Positions 46,733 to 56,132 of a DNA stretch of 64,000 nt are shown here, one piece after another. The notes beneath the pieces were generated by a model, which worked only from the letters and a program-made list of their open reading frames with translations, had not been told where the DNA came from and searched no databases. The stretch spans positions 253,821 through 317,820 of the forward strand of contig NZ_JAHKPD010000008.1 of the NCBI RefSeq assembly GCF_018860245.1, in the 5' to 3' direction. The stretch's first letter is position 1. Every line of letters starts with the position of its first letter. Both the position numbers and the translations under genes were made by a program. This DNA comes from Pseudotamlana agarivorans (GTDB lineage: Bacteria > Bacteroidota > Bacteroidia > Flavobacteriales > Flavobacteriaceae).

Positions 46733-47737
46733 ATGATGGAAGAAACAGGTGCAATCGACATTAAGTCGATCAACGAAAAAATTGAAAAAGAAAGTGCTTT
46801 TGTTGATTTGTTAATGCGTGAGATAAACAAGGTTATTGTTGGTCAGAAACACATGGTTGAACGTTTGCTTATCGGGTTATTGGGTCAAGGACATATTTTA
46901 TTAGAAGGTGTTCCTGGTTTAGCAAAAACCCTTGCGATTAATACCTTATCACAAGCGGTAGATGGCAGTTTTAGTAGAATTCAGTTTACACCAGATTTAT
47001 TACCTGCCGATGTTACAGGAACATTAATCTATAACATGAAGCTTAATGATTTTTCTATTAAAAAAGGGCCAATCTTCGCAAACTTCGTATTGGCAGATGA
47101 GATTAACAGGGCGCCGGCAAAAGTACAATCGGCACTTTTAGAGGCCATGCAGGAAAAACAAGTCACCATTGGCGATGAAACTTTTAAGTTGGATAAGCCT
47201 TTTTTAGTGATGGCAACCATGAACCCTGTAGAACAGGAAGGAACATATCCCTTACCGGAAGCTCAGGTTGACCGTTTTATGCTAAAAACAGTGATTGATT
47301 ATCCGAAAATTGCAGATGAACAATTGATCATGAGAGCGAATTTAAAAGGTTCTTGGGAAAAAGTGAGTCCAGTAGTTTCGGTGGAACAAATATTAAAAGC
47401 TCAAGAGGTGGTTCGTGAAGTTTACATGGACGAAAAAATTGAGAAGTATATTTTGGATATCATCTTCGCAACCCGTTATCCAGAGAAATATAAATTAGAA
47501 GATTTAAAACCTTTAATTTCATTTGGGGCATCGCCACGTGGTAGTATTAACTTGGCAACTGCTGCAAAATGTTACGCGTTTATTAAGCGTCGTGGTTATG
47601 TAATACCAGAAGATGTACGTGCAGTAGTGTATGATGTTTTAAGACACAGAATAGGAATTACTTATGAAGCTGAAGCCGAAAATGTAACGTCTGTAGACAT
47701 CATCAACAAAATTGTAAACGAAATAGAAGTGCCTTAG
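46733..47737 (+). CDS. moxR: MoxR family AAA+ ATPase
   Basis: A 334-residue AAA+ ATPase. Walker A GVPGLAKT at 59-66, Walker B ADEINRAPAKVQSALLEAMQ, and sensor ATMNPVEQEGTYPLPEAQVD are the MoxR hallmarks. These ATPases act as chaperones for proteins with von Willebrand A domains, two of which (BatA, BatB) are encoded downstream. First gene of the bat cluster; an in-frame ATG pair opens it. A repeat-rich 77-bp gap separates it from the DUF58 gene. Confidence 0.95.
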   Translation: MMEETGAIDIKSINEKIEKESAFVDLLMREINKVIVGQKHMVERLLIGLLGQGHILLEGVPGLAKTLAINTLSQAVDGSFSRIQFTPDLLPADVTGTLIYNMKLNDFSIKKGPIFANFVLADEINRAPAKVQSALLEAMQEKQVTIGDETFKLDKPFLVMATMNPVEQEGTYPLPEAQVDRFMLKTVIDYPKIADEQLIMRANLKGSWEKVSPVVSVEQILKAQEVVREVYMDEKIEKYILDIIFATRYPEKYKLEDLKPLISFGASPRGSINLATAAKCYAFIKRRGYVIPEDVRAVVYDVLRHRIGITYEAEAENVTSVDIINKIVNEIEVP

Positions 47738-47739
47738 GA

Positions 47740-47812
47740 TTGACAATTGATAATTGACAATTGATTATTAACTCAGAATTAATCAATAATAAATATTCAA
47801 TAGACAATTGAA
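47740..47812. repeat. TTGACAATTGA-type repeat cluster within operon
   Basis: TTGACAATTGA at 47740 and 47754 (14-bp period) and AGACAATTGAA at 47802, around an imperfect TTATTAA/TTAAT palindrome. It fills the gap between moxR and the DUF58 gene. Confidence 0.6.
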
Positions 47813-47814
47813 AA

Positions 47815-48681
47815 ATGGATACTAAAGAATTACTAAAAAAAGTACGGAAAATAGAGATTAAGACACGCCGTTTGTCTGATCATATTTTTGGAGGGGAATA
47901 CCATTCTACCTTCAAAGGTCGTGGTATGACTTTTAGTGAAGTACGTCAGTATCAATTTGGTGATGACGTTCGAAATATCGATTGGAATGTTACCGCAAGA
48001 TACAGTGAACCTTATGTTAAGGTTTTTGAAGAAGAGCGCGAGTTAACCATGATGCTTATGGTTGATGTTTCGGGTTCTGAACTGTTCGGAACTTCCGATC
48101 AATTTAAAAATGAAGTGGTTACAGAAATAGCAGCGACTTTAGCATTTTCTGCCACACAAAATAATGATAAAATAGGTTTGATTTTATTTTCAGATAAAAT
48201 TGAACTTTATATACCGCCTAAAAAAGGACGCTCTCACGTACTTCGCATTATTCGTGAACTTATTGAGTTTGAACCTGAAAGCAAAAAAACAAATTACGCC
48301 GAGGCTTTGAAATTCTTGCAAAATGTCATGAAGAAAAAAGCCATCGTGTTTGTGTTGAGTGATTTTATAGCAGATGATTACCATCAAACCATGAAAATTG
48401 TTTCAGGGAAACATGATGTTACGGGGATAAGAATTTACGATAAGCGTGAGGAAGAAATTCCAAACCTAGGCATGGTTCAAATGGAAGATGAAGAAACTGG
48501 CGAATTGATGCTGGTTAACACGTCGTCTAAAACTGTACGACGTAATTACGCCAAATTCTATCAGGAAAAGGTGAATTATTACAAAGAAAGTTTTAATAAG
48601 GCTGGAGCGGGAACTATAGATTGTCGTGTGGATGAAAGTTACGTTAAAAAGCTATTGGGCTATTTTAAAAGAAGAGGATAA
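47815..48681 (+). CDS. DUF58 domain protein
   Basis: A 288-residue soluble protein of the DUF58 family, distantly like VWA domains. Signature segments: FKGRGMTFSEVRQYQFGDDV and RNIDWNVTARYSEPYVKVFE, then a metal-site-like LMVDVSGSELFG and VFVLSDFIADDY. It nearly always accompanies MoxR. Second gene of the bat cluster. Likely cytoplasmic face of a membrane complex (inference). Confidence 0.94.
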   Translation: MDTKELLKKVRKIEIKTRRLSDHIFGGEYHSTFKGRGMTFSEVRQYQFGDDVRNIDWNVTARYSEPYVKVFEEERELTMMLMVDVSGSELFGTSDQFKNEVVTEIAATLAFSATQNNDKIGLILFSDKIELYIPPKKGRSHVLRIIRELIEFEPESKKTNYAEALKFLQNVMKKKAIVFVLSDFIADDYHQTMKIVSGKHDVTGIRIYDKREEEIPNLGMVQMEDEETGELMLVNTSSKTVRRNYAKFYQEKVNYYKESFNKAGAGTIDCRVDESYVKKLLGYFKRRG

Positions 48682-48719
48682 TTTAAAAGTTTAAAGTGAT
48701 AAGTATAATTACTCAAAAA

Positions 48720-50375
48720 ATGACACATACGCTTAGAAAACGACTTAGTTTGTTTGCTGGCGCGTTTTTACTTTTTGCTTTGTCGTTACATGCACAAGTA
48801 AAATCGACGGTAGATTCTACATCTATTAAAATTGGTGCGCAAATAACCTACCACATTCAAGTGGAAACCGATTCTACAAATTTGGTGGTTTTTCCAGAAG
48901 GACAAACTTTTGAACCATTGGAAATGATCGCATCTTATGATGTAGATACCTTAAAGAATAAGGATAAATTCAATCTCATTAAGAAATACGGGTTAACGCA
49001 ATTCGATTCTGGAAAATATACCATTCCTAGACAGAAAGTATTAATAGGTGATAAAACCTTTTTTACAGATTCTGTTCGGGTAGAAGTGAATAATGTGGTT
49101 ATCGACACCACAAAAGGGCTTTTTGATTATAAACCTATTATTGCTGTTGAAAAAAGCGGGAGTAACTGGTGGAAATACCTTTTGGTTACACTGTTAGTTT
49201 TAAGCATTGTTGGGTTTTTATTGTATTGGTTTATTTGGAGACAGAAACCATTATCTGAAGAAGAAAAAATAGCCTTATTGCCGCCTTACGATCGTGCGAA
49301 ATTAGCCTTAAAAACCTTAGATGAAAGTCATTATTTGGAACATGAAAATCTTAAAGATTATTATTCCGATCTAACGTTTATTATTAGAAAATATCTAGAT
49401 GAAAAAGTATACGACCGTGCTTTAGAGAGTACAACCGACGAGCTTATCAACCGTTTAAATTTACTTAAAGAAGGCAATCAAGTTGATTTAAGCAAAGAGG
49501 ATATTAAAAATTTAGAAAGCATACTAAAACGTGCCGATTTAGTGAAATTCGCCAAGTCTGCGCCAGATATTGAATTGGCTAAATTAGATAGAAAAACGAT
49601 TGATGTTGAGATCGATCATGTTAAAGAAGCCTTACCAGAACCTTCTGAGGAAGAAAAACTACTAAACCAACAATACAGAGAAGAGCAAGAGCGTAAAAAG
49701 AAACGTAAAAAAGTATGGCTTACTGTTGGAATAAGTGCATTTTTACTTTTAGCCACATTAACAGGCTTTTCTTATAAATATGGTTTTAACTATGTGAAAG
49801 ATACCATTATTGGGCATGGTAGTAAAGCGCTTTTAGAAGGGGAATGGGTAACCAGTAAATATGGTATGCCTCCAGTAACTATTACGACACCAAAAGTTTT
49901 AAAACGAACGACTCCAGAATTACCTGAGGCGATGGCTCAGAAAATGCAATTAACCCAATTTAGTTATGGGAGTTTAATTGATGGATTCCAATTAGTAGTG
50001 GCAACAACAAGGCTTAATGCGCAAGGGCAGCAAGGACCACAGGGGCAAGGGGAAGCGAAACCTCAAATTGATATTAATAAATCGTTGGAGGCGAGTTTGA
50101 AAATGTTTGAAGCATCAGGAGCCCAAAATATCATTACTAAAAACGAAGCCTTTAATACGCCAAACGGAGCTGAAGGGATTAAGGTTTTCGGGTCTATGGA
50201 TATGCCAATTAAAGGCACTGAGAAATTTGAAAAAGGAAACTATGTAATGCTAGGGTTTGCTTCAGAAAATGTGGTGCAGCAAATCATAATATTTCATAAA
50301 GAACACGACGTTTACGCCGAGCAAATGGTGACTCGTATTTTAAATTCAGTTGAACTTAAAGACGCAGAGAAATAA
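48720..50375 (+). CDS. Membrane protein of the bat operon
   Basis: About 551 residues from ATG 48720, which opens the signal peptide MTHTLRKRLSLFAGAFLLFA, ending SLHAQ; an upstream ATG at 48696 is less likely. A periplasmic beta domain (~30-150), a membrane helix WWKYLLVTLLVLSIVGFLLY, a cytoplasmic helical part and a second helix near 340 follow, then a C-terminal periplasmic domain with a QQGPQGQG stretch. It resembles the BatD-type plan early on but is a separate gene from batD. Its stop overlaps the batA start (shared base), implying coupling. Function unknown; Bat complex component by position. Confidence 0.8.
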   Translation: MTHTLRKRLSLFAGAFLLFALSLHAQVKSTVDSTSIKIGAQITYHIQVETDSTNLVVFPEGQTFEPLEMIASYDVDTLKNKDKFNLIKKYGLTQFDSGKYTIPRQKVLIGDKTFFTDSVRVEVNNVVIDTTKGLFDYKPIIAVEKSGSNWWKYLLVTLLVLSIVGFLLYWFIWRQKPLSEEEKIALLPPYDRAKLALKTLDESHYLEHENLKDYYSDLTFIIRKYLDEKVYDRALESTTDELINRLNLLKEGNQVDLSKEDIKNLESILKRADLVKFAKSAPDIELAKLDRKTIDVEIDHVKEALPEPSEEEKLLNQQYREEQERKKKRKKVWLTVGISAFLLLATLTGFSYKYGFNYVKDTIIGHGSKALLEGEWVTSKYGMPPVTITTPKVLKRTTPELPEAMAQKMQLTQFSYGSLIDGFQLVVATTRLNAQGQQGPQGQGEAKPQIDINKSLEASLKMFEASGAQNIITKNEAFNTPNGAEGIKVFGSMDMPIKGTEKFEKGNYVMLGFASENVVQQIIIFHKEHDVYAEQMVTRILNSVELKDAEK

Positions 50376-51379
50376 TGTTTGAAGGTGTAGAGTTTTTAAA
50401 TAAAGAGTTTTTTTGGCTGCTGTTATTGCTTCCATTGGCCATTTTATGGTATGTTTTTAAAAACAAAAAGCAAACGGCCGAATTAAAGATGTCTAGTTTA
50501 AAGGGGTTTCAAGTTACAAATTCTTGGCTTCCAAAATTAAGACACCTTATGTTTGGCTTACGATTGTTGGCTTTAGCATTTTTAATTACCGCTCTTGCCA
50601 GGCCACGATCGGTAGATGTGTCGTCTAGAACAAAAACCACGCGTGGTATAGATATTGTTATGGCTATTGATGTTTCTGGAAGTATGCTGGCCAAAGATTT
50701 AAAGCCAAATCGATTGGAGGCTTTAAAAGAAGTAGCTGCCGATTTCATTAAGGGAAGACCTAGCGATCGAATTGGATTAGTAGAATACGCTGGAGAAAGT
50801 TATACCAAAACACCTATAACCAGTGATAAAGCTATTGTCTTGCGATCTCTAGAAAGTATTAAATACAATAATATTATTGAAGGTGGTACCGCTATTGGTA
50901 TGGGTTTAGCTACCGCGGTAAACCGTTTAAAGGATAGTAAAGCAAAAAGTAAAGTGATTATTTTATTAACCGATGGGGTTAATAATTCTGGGTTTATTGA
51001 TCCTAAAATTGCAAGTGAATTGGCAGTAGAATACGGTATTAAAACGTATACCATTGGTTTAGGTACGAATGGAATGGCATTATCGCCAGTAGCCGTTTTA
51101 CCAAATGGTAATTTTCAATACGGTAGGGTGCAGGTTGAAATTGATGAGGTGTTGTTAAAAGAAATCGCTGAGGTTACCGGTGGGAAGTATTTTAGAGCAA
51201 CTAATAATGAAAAGCTTGAAGCCATTTACGAGGAAATCAACAAGCTTGAAAAAACAGATGTTGAAGAGTTTAAGTTTTACAATTATCAAGAAATGTATCG
51301 TCCGTTAGTGTTGCTAGCGGGACTGCTTTTACTCATCGAATTACTGCTTCGTTTCACGGTGTTTAGAAGTTTTGTATAG
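50375..51379 (+). CDS. batA: BatA, membrane VWA-domain protein
   Basis: A 334-residue inner-membrane protein. Two N-terminal helices (FFWLLLLLPLAILWYVF and LMFGLRLLALAFLITALA), then a VWA domain with the MIDAS motif D99-V-S101-G-S103 and later conserved Thr and Asp (GGTAIGMG, ILLTDGVNNSG), then a C-terminal helix LVLLAGLLLLIELLLRF. In Bacteroides the bat genes are linked to oxygen tolerance. It starts on the last base of the preceding stop and lies 59 bp before batB. Confidence 0.93.
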   Translation: MFEGVEFLNKEFFWLLLLLPLAILWYVFKNKKQTAELKMSSLKGFQVTNSWLPKLRHLMFGLRLLALAFLITALARPRSVDVSSRTKTTRGIDIVMAIDVSGSMLAKDLKPNRLEALKEVAADFIKGRPSDRIGLVEYAGESYTKTPITSDKAIVLRSLESIKYNNIIEGGTAIGMGLATAVNRLKDSKAKSKVIILLTDGVNNSGFIDPKIASELAVEYGIKTYTIGLGTNGMALSPVAVLPNGNFQYGRVQVEIDEVLLKEIAEVTGGKYFRATNNEKLEAIYEEINKLEKTDVEEFKFYNYQEMYRPLVLLAGLLLLIELLLRFTVFRSFV

Positions 51380-51438
51380 CATATGATTTACGATATTTCG
51401 TGGCCATATAAATCTGCGAAAAACAAATAATTAATTTA

Positions 51439-52476
51439 ATGTATCAATTAGAAGAAAAAATATGGTTTTGGGCGTTAGGTATTATTCCTATAATAATCCT
51501 ACTCTTTTTGGTGCTTCAATTTTGGCGATATAAAGCGCAAAATAAGTTTGCGAATAAAAAAGCCTTAAAACGATTGAGTCCGAATCGCTCTGTGTTTAAA
51601 GGTGTTTTAAAAGTGGTAGTTTTAAGTTTGGCTTTTGCTTGTTTAGCAATTGCTTTGGTAAATCCTAAAGTTGGAACCAAGCTAGAAACAGTAAAAAGAG
51701 AAGGTGTTGATATTGTTTTTGCTGTCGATGTATCTAAAAGTATGTTGGCCGAAGACATTGCCCCTAATCGTTTGGATAAATCGAAACAACTCGTTACTCA
51801 AATTATTAATAATTTGGCCAGCGACCGTGTTGGTATTATTGCTTACGCGGGAAAAGCATTTCCGCAATTGCCTATTACAACAGATTATGCTTCGGCAAAA
51901 ATGTTTTTACAAGGCATGAATACCGATATGCTATCTTCTCAAGGAACGGCTATTAATGAAGCTATTAAATTATCGAAAACCTATTTTGATAACGCCGAAC
52001 AAACCAATCGTGTGTTAATTATTATTTCCGATGGTGAAGACCATAGTGAAGCATCAGAAGCTGTAGCTGAAGAGGCTAGTGAAGAAGGTATTCGAATTTT
52101 TACAATTGGTGTTGGCGATGTTAAAGGAGGCCCAATTCCAGAGAAGCGTAATGGTGTTGTTTTAAATTATAAAAAAGACAACCAAGGCGAAACGGTAATT
52201 ACAAGATTAAACGAAGACACCCTTAAGGATATCGCTGGAGCAGCTAATGGTGTTTATATAAACGGGAGAAATACAAGTGCTGTAGTAGATGAAATTCGTG
52301 AAATCTTAAATACTATGGATAAAACAGAATTTGAAGCCAAGCAATTTGCCGATTTTAAAGATCAGTTTCAATGGTTTTTAGGCTTCGGAATTTTCTTTTT
52401 ATTACTAGACGTGTTTCTTTTAGAAAGAAAAACAGGTTGGTTGAAAAAGTTAAATTTATTTAATGAAAACCTTTAG
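51439..52476 (+). CDS. batB: BatB, membrane VWA-domain protein
   Basis: A 345-residue paralogue of BatA with the same plan: two N-terminal helices, a VWA domain with MIDAS D97-V-S99-K-S101 (VDVSKSM), a second Asp block (IIISDGEDHSEASE), and a C-terminal helix WFLGFGIFFLLLDVFLL. Paired VWA proteins BatA and BatB are thought to form a hetero-complex. It ends with a TTCCGCGAAAGCG palindrome right after the stop. Confidence 0.93.
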   Translation: MYQLEEKIWFWALGIIPIIILLFLVLQFWRYKAQNKFANKKALKRLSPNRSVFKGVLKVVVLSLAFACLAIALVNPKVGTKLETVKREGVDIVFAVDVSKSMLAEDIAPNRLDKSKQLVTQIINNLASDRVGIIAYAGKAFPQLPITTDYASAKMFLQGMNTDMLSSQGTAINEAIKLSKTYFDNAEQTNRVLIIISDGEDHSEASEAVAEEASEEGIRIFTIGVGDVKGGPIPEKRNGVVLNYKKDNQGETVITRLNEDTLKDIAGAANGVYINGRNTSAVVDEIREILNTMDKTEFEAKQFADFKDQFQWFLGFGIFFLLLDVFLLERKTGWLKKLNLFNENL

Positions 52477-52494
52477 TTTCCGCGAAAGCGATTT
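52477..52494. repeat. Short palindromic repeat after batB
   Basis: TTTCCGCGAAAGCGATTT, starting directly after the batB stop. A close copy follows batC at 53412. Confidence 0.6.
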
Positions 52495-52553
52495 CTAAAT
52501 GATTAGAATAAAAATAGGTACACAGATTTTAAAATTAAAATAAGAGTGTCACA

Positions 52554-53393
52554 ATGAAACAATTAATAACATGCTTAGTACTCTTTATCACGCTTTTTGC
52601 CTTTTCGCAAGAGGCAGATGAAGCACAGTTATTGGCTGAAAAAAAAGCAAATGACTTTGTGTATGAAGGCAATAGTTTAGCCGAATCTGAAGATTTTATT
52701 AGTGCTGAGATGGCTTATCGTAAGGCGATTTCAGAACAAGAAACTTCAGTGGCAGCGGCTTATAATTTAGCCAACGCTTATATTAAAAGTGACAATTTAG
52801 AAGAAGCCCTTTTTCGTTTGGAGCAAGCAGCCAAAGGAGCCACTTCAAAAGATGAAAAGCATAGAGCATTTCATAATATTGGGAATGTTTTAATGAAAAA
52901 CGAAAAGTGCAAGGAAGCGGTTGAAGCTTATAAAAGCGCCTTAAGAAATGATCCTTTAGATGATGAGACCCGGTACAACCTAGCGGTGGCTAAAGTGTGT
53001 GCCGAAGAGCAACAAGATCAGGATGATCAAAATAACGATCAAAATGATGAAAATCAAGACAATAAGGACAACAAAGAGAACGAGGATAAAAAAGATCAGG
53101 ACGGCGATAACGAAGACGAAAACGAGGATAAGGATCAAGAAAACGAAGATAAGAAGGACGGCGAGGACGAAAAAGACGATGAAGGTAAACCTAAAGATGA
53201 TGATCAAGATCAAGGAAAGGATCAAGAAGATAAACAGGATAAAGGGCAGCCTCAACCACAGCCTGGGCAATTATCTCCTCAGCAAATTAAAAGTTTGTTA
53301 GAAGCTATGAATAATCAGGAGCAGGAGGTGCAAGAAAAAATTAATGCCGAAAAACAGAAGGGTGTTAAAGTGAAATCGGAGAAAGATTGGTAG
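52554..53393 (+). CDS. batC: BatC, TPR protein with acidic low-complexity tail
   Basis: A 279-residue exported protein. The signal peptide ends LFAFSQ, then tetratricopeptide repeats (~35-145) with NLANAYIKSDNLEEALFRLE and HNIGNVLMKNEKCKEAVEAY. From about 150 to 240 the protein is almost only Asp, Glu, Lys, Asn and Gln, then PQPQPGQLSPQQ and a basic end. TPRs suggest protein binding. The acidic region is likely disordered. Opposite and shifted frames across this region are open only because of the biased codons. Confidence 0.88.
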   Translation: MKQLITCLVLFITLFAFSQEADEAQLLAEKKANDFVYEGNSLAESEDFISAEMAYRKAISEQETSVAAAYNLANAYIKSDNLEEALFRLEQAAKGATSKDEKHRAFHNIGNVLMKNEKCKEAVEAYKSALRNDPLDDETRYNLAVAKVCAEEQQDQDDQNNDQNDENQDNKDNKENEDKKDQDGDNEDENEDKDQENEDKKDGEDEKDDEGKPKDDDQDQGKDQEDKQDKGQPQPQPGQLSPQQIKSLLEAMNNQEQEVQEKINAEKQKGVKVKSEKDW

Positions 53394-53411
53394 TTTAGTG
53401 CCGTTTTACAA

Positions 53412-53428
53412 TTCCGCGAAAGCGAAAA
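53412..53428. repeat. Short palindromic repeat after batC
   Basis: TTCCGCGAAAGCGAAAA, 19 bp after the batC stop; the same core as at 52477. Confidence 0.6.
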
Positions 53429-53538
53429 GTTCTTAAATTAAAATTTGAATAAAAAATTAACGACTGGTGTATATTGATTTGATCAGCCCTTATTAATTTT
53501 TGGGTCGCATTATTAATTGTTAATTACTAAAGTTAAAT

Positions 53539-55317
53539 ATGCAGTTTATAAAAAACATATATATTCTATTAATTGTGTTTTCGGCAAGTCTCGCTTCAGG
53601 ACAGAGCGTGGAATTTGTTATGAAAACAAGTAAACAAAAACTAGGCATAAACGAGCGTTTACGTGTTGATTTTGAAATGAATCGAGATGGCGATAATTTT
53701 AATCCGCCAAATTTCTCAAACTTTACAGTTGTAGGTGGCCCTAACCAATCGGTGAGTAACTCTTGGATTAATGGAAAGCGTACGTATAAAAAAACATACA
53801 GTTATTTTTTAGCGCCTAAAAAACGTGGAACGTTTACCATTTCGCAAGCATCTATCGTTATAGAAGGGAATACCTATAAAACAACGCCTAAAAGAATTCA
53901 AGTTACTGCTGCAGTTGAAATCCCTAAAGATCCAAACGATCCATCTTATGTAGCTTCAGAGGGTGTGCACTTAGTGGCTGAGGTTTCAAATGCAAGTCCG
54001 TTTTTAAATGAAGCAATTACAGTGGTTTATAAGCTTTACATTTCGCCTACCATTGGAGTGGATCAAATGAATGAAATTGATTCGCCACGGTATAATGATT
54101 TTTGGAGTCAGATTATAAATACTCAAAATGAAAAGGTTCAAAACGGTAAATACAATGGCGAAGACTATCGCTTTTTAGTTTATAAAAAGGCGGTGTTATA
54201 TCCTCAAAAAACTGGGGAGTTGGAAATCGAACCCTTAAGTTTGGACTTAGCGCTTAGGGTGCCAACAAACCGTCGTGATATGTTTGGAAATAGGCTCATG
54301 TCGCGTGTTAATAGAACTATTTCTGCTGGTAAAAAGACAATCCATGTTAAAGCGCTTCCTGAAGCAGGAAAACCCGTTGATTTTACAGGAGCCGTAGGTA
54401 GTTTTGATTTCGATGTGACCACTTCGAAAACAGAATTAGACGCTACAGAATCGTTACAGTTGAACATTGCGGTAAAAGGGGTTGGAAACTTAAAATTGTT
54501 TAAGCTACCAAAAGTGAGCTTACCAAGTTCGTTGGAAGTTTACGAACCAGAACATGATGAAAATGTAAAAACAAATTCATCTGGTATGCATGGCAAAATA
54601 ACGGACAGTTATACTATTGTGCCACAGTACAAGGGGAAATATCCAATACCTAGTATTTCATTTTCATTTTTTGACATAAAATCGAAAAGTTATAAACGTC
54701 TGTCTTCCGAAGAAATTTTAATACATGTTTTAAACGGACCCGCAAGTCATTCGGCAAACACAGAAAATAATGCCGCTTTAGGAGTTAACAAGCAAGAAGT
54801 GGTTTCTAATACCGATCATTTTGCATTTATAAAAACACAAACGGATTTTTATCCAATTAAGCAATCGTATTTCTTTAAAACAAAACTGTTTTGGAGTTTA
54901 TTATTGCTGCCGTTTTTAGCCATTCCATTAGCTATAGTTGTTAGAAATAAAAAAGCCGATCGCGATGCTGATATTTCTGGGAATAAGATTAGAAAAGCGA
55001 ATAAATTGGTTAAAAAATACTTGAGTCATGCCAAGAAATCTTTAGGTCATAAAGAAGCGTTTTACATTGCCTTAGAGAAAGCCTTGCATAATTACCTAAA
55101 AGCGAAATTGCATATCGAAACTAGTGATATGAGTAAAGAGAAAATCACACATTTACTAGAAGGAAAACAAGTGAATCAAGCCGTGATTACAGATTTTATA
55201 AGTTTGATTGAACGTTGTGAATTGGCACGATATACGCCAATTGATATCGCAACCATGCAAGAGGATTTTGAAAAGGCCGGAACAACCATTTCTTTAATTG
55301 ATAAACAAGCACGTTAA
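53539..55317 (+). CDS. batD: BatD family protein
   Basis: A 592-residue protein: signal peptide ending LASGQ, several periplasmic beta-sandwich domains (VEFVMKTSKQKLGINERLRV; NASPFLNEAITVVYKLYI; AVGSFDFDVTTSKTELDATE), a single membrane helix near 455 (LFWSLLLLPFLAIPLAIVV), and a cytoplasmic helical tail. This is the oxygen-tolerance BatD plan. It lies 1 bp before batE, so the two are coupled. Confidence 0.9.
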   Translation: MQFIKNIYILLIVFSASLASGQSVEFVMKTSKQKLGINERLRVDFEMNRDGDNFNPPNFSNFTVVGGPNQSVSNSWINGKRTYKKTYSYFLAPKKRGTFTISQASIVIEGNTYKTTPKRIQVTAAVEIPKDPNDPSYVASEGVHLVAEVSNASPFLNEAITVVYKLYISPTIGVDQMNEIDSPRYNDFWSQIINTQNEKVQNGKYNGEDYRFLVYKKAVLYPQKTGELEIEPLSLDLALRVPTNRRDMFGNRLMSRVNRTISAGKKTIHVKALPEAGKPVDFTGAVGSFDFDVTTSKTELDATESLQLNIAVKGVGNLKLFKLPKVSLPSSLEVYEPEHDENVKTNSSGMHGKITDSYTIVPQYKGKYPIPSISFSFFDIKSKSYKRLSSEEILIHVLNGPASHSANTENNAALGVNKQEVVSNTDHFAFIKTQTDFYPIKQSYFFKTKLFWSLLLLPFLAIPLAIVVRNKKADRDADISGNKIRKANKLVKKYLSHAKKSLGHKEAFYIALEKALHNYLKAKLHIETSDMSKEKITHLLEGKQVNQAVITDFISLIERCELARYTPIDIATMQEDFEKAGTTISLIDKQAR

Positions 55318-55318
55318 G

Positions 55319-56077
55319 ATGAAAACTATATTTTACCTATTATCGTTTTTTCTAAGTTTTGGCGTTTTTGCTCAAAATGAAGCCTTGTTCGAAAAAGGCA
55401 ATGCGTTTTATAATGATGGCAAGTATGCTGAAGCCATAGATAATTATCAAGCCATACTAGAAAGTGGTGTGCATTCGGCAGATGTGTATTTTAATTTAGC
55501 CAATGCGAATTATAAACTAAATAATATAGCACCAAGTATATATTACTACGAAAAAGCCTTGCTTTTAGAGCCTAATGATAGTGATATCAAGAATAATTTA
55601 GCTTACGCTGAAAACATGACGGTCGATGCTATTGATGTAATTCCTGAGGCAGGAATAGCCAAATTAATTCATAACCTCACCGATAAAATGACTTTTGATG
55701 GTTGGGCAATTACAGCGGTATGTTTTGTATTTGTATTTGTAATTTTATTTTTGGTTTATCATTTTTCGTATTCAACCACTCAAAAGCGGTTAACTTTTGT
55801 TGGGAGTTTAACTGTTTTAGCGCTAATGTGTATTACGCTTGCCTTAGCATTCCATAAATATAACTTGGATAAAAAGGATAATCCTGCTATTGTGTTTGTA
55901 CAAGAAACTAAGGTGAAAACAACACCAAACGCTAAAAGTGAAGAAGCTTTTAGACTGCATGAAGGTACAAAAGTGCAAGTTGTAGAAGTTTATAACCATT
56001 GGCAAAAAATTAAATTAGCCGATGGCAAGATAGGCTGGGTATTGTCTGAAGATATAAAAATGTTAAAGGAAATTTAA
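55319..56077 (+). CDS. batE: BatE, TPR and SH3-like protein
   Basis: About 252 residues from the ATG at 55319, just after the batD stop; an overlapping earlier start is possible. Signal peptide ending GVFAQ, TPRs (~20-110, with NLANANYKLNNIAPSIYYYE), two membrane helices (WAITAVCFVFVFVILFLVYH; FVGSLTVLALMCITLALAFH), then a C-terminal SH3-like domain (EAFRLHEGTKVQVVEVYNHW, KIGWVLSEDIKM). Last gene of the bat cluster. Confidence 0.88.
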   Translation: MKTIFYLLSFFLSFGVFAQNEALFEKGNAFYNDGKYAEAIDNYQAILESGVHSADVYFNLANANYKLNNIAPSIYYYEKALLLEPNDSDIKNNLAYAENMTVDAIDVIPEAGIAKLIHNLTDKMTFDGWAITAVCFVFVFVILFLVYHFSYSTTQKRLTFVGSLTVLALMCITLALAFHKYNLDKKDNPAIVFVQETKVKTTPNAKSEEAFRLHEGTKVQVVEVYNHWQKIKLADGKIGWVLSEDIKMLKEI

Positions 56078-56132
56078 ATGCTGTGAAGTTGTAAGAATAT
56101 GTCTTATATTTGACAACTTAAATTAAAAGTAA

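Noticed and set aside
52980-53301. Long shifted and antisense frames over batC
   Set aside because: They result from the biased acidic codons of the BatC tail; the TPR-bearing frame is clearly the real one.
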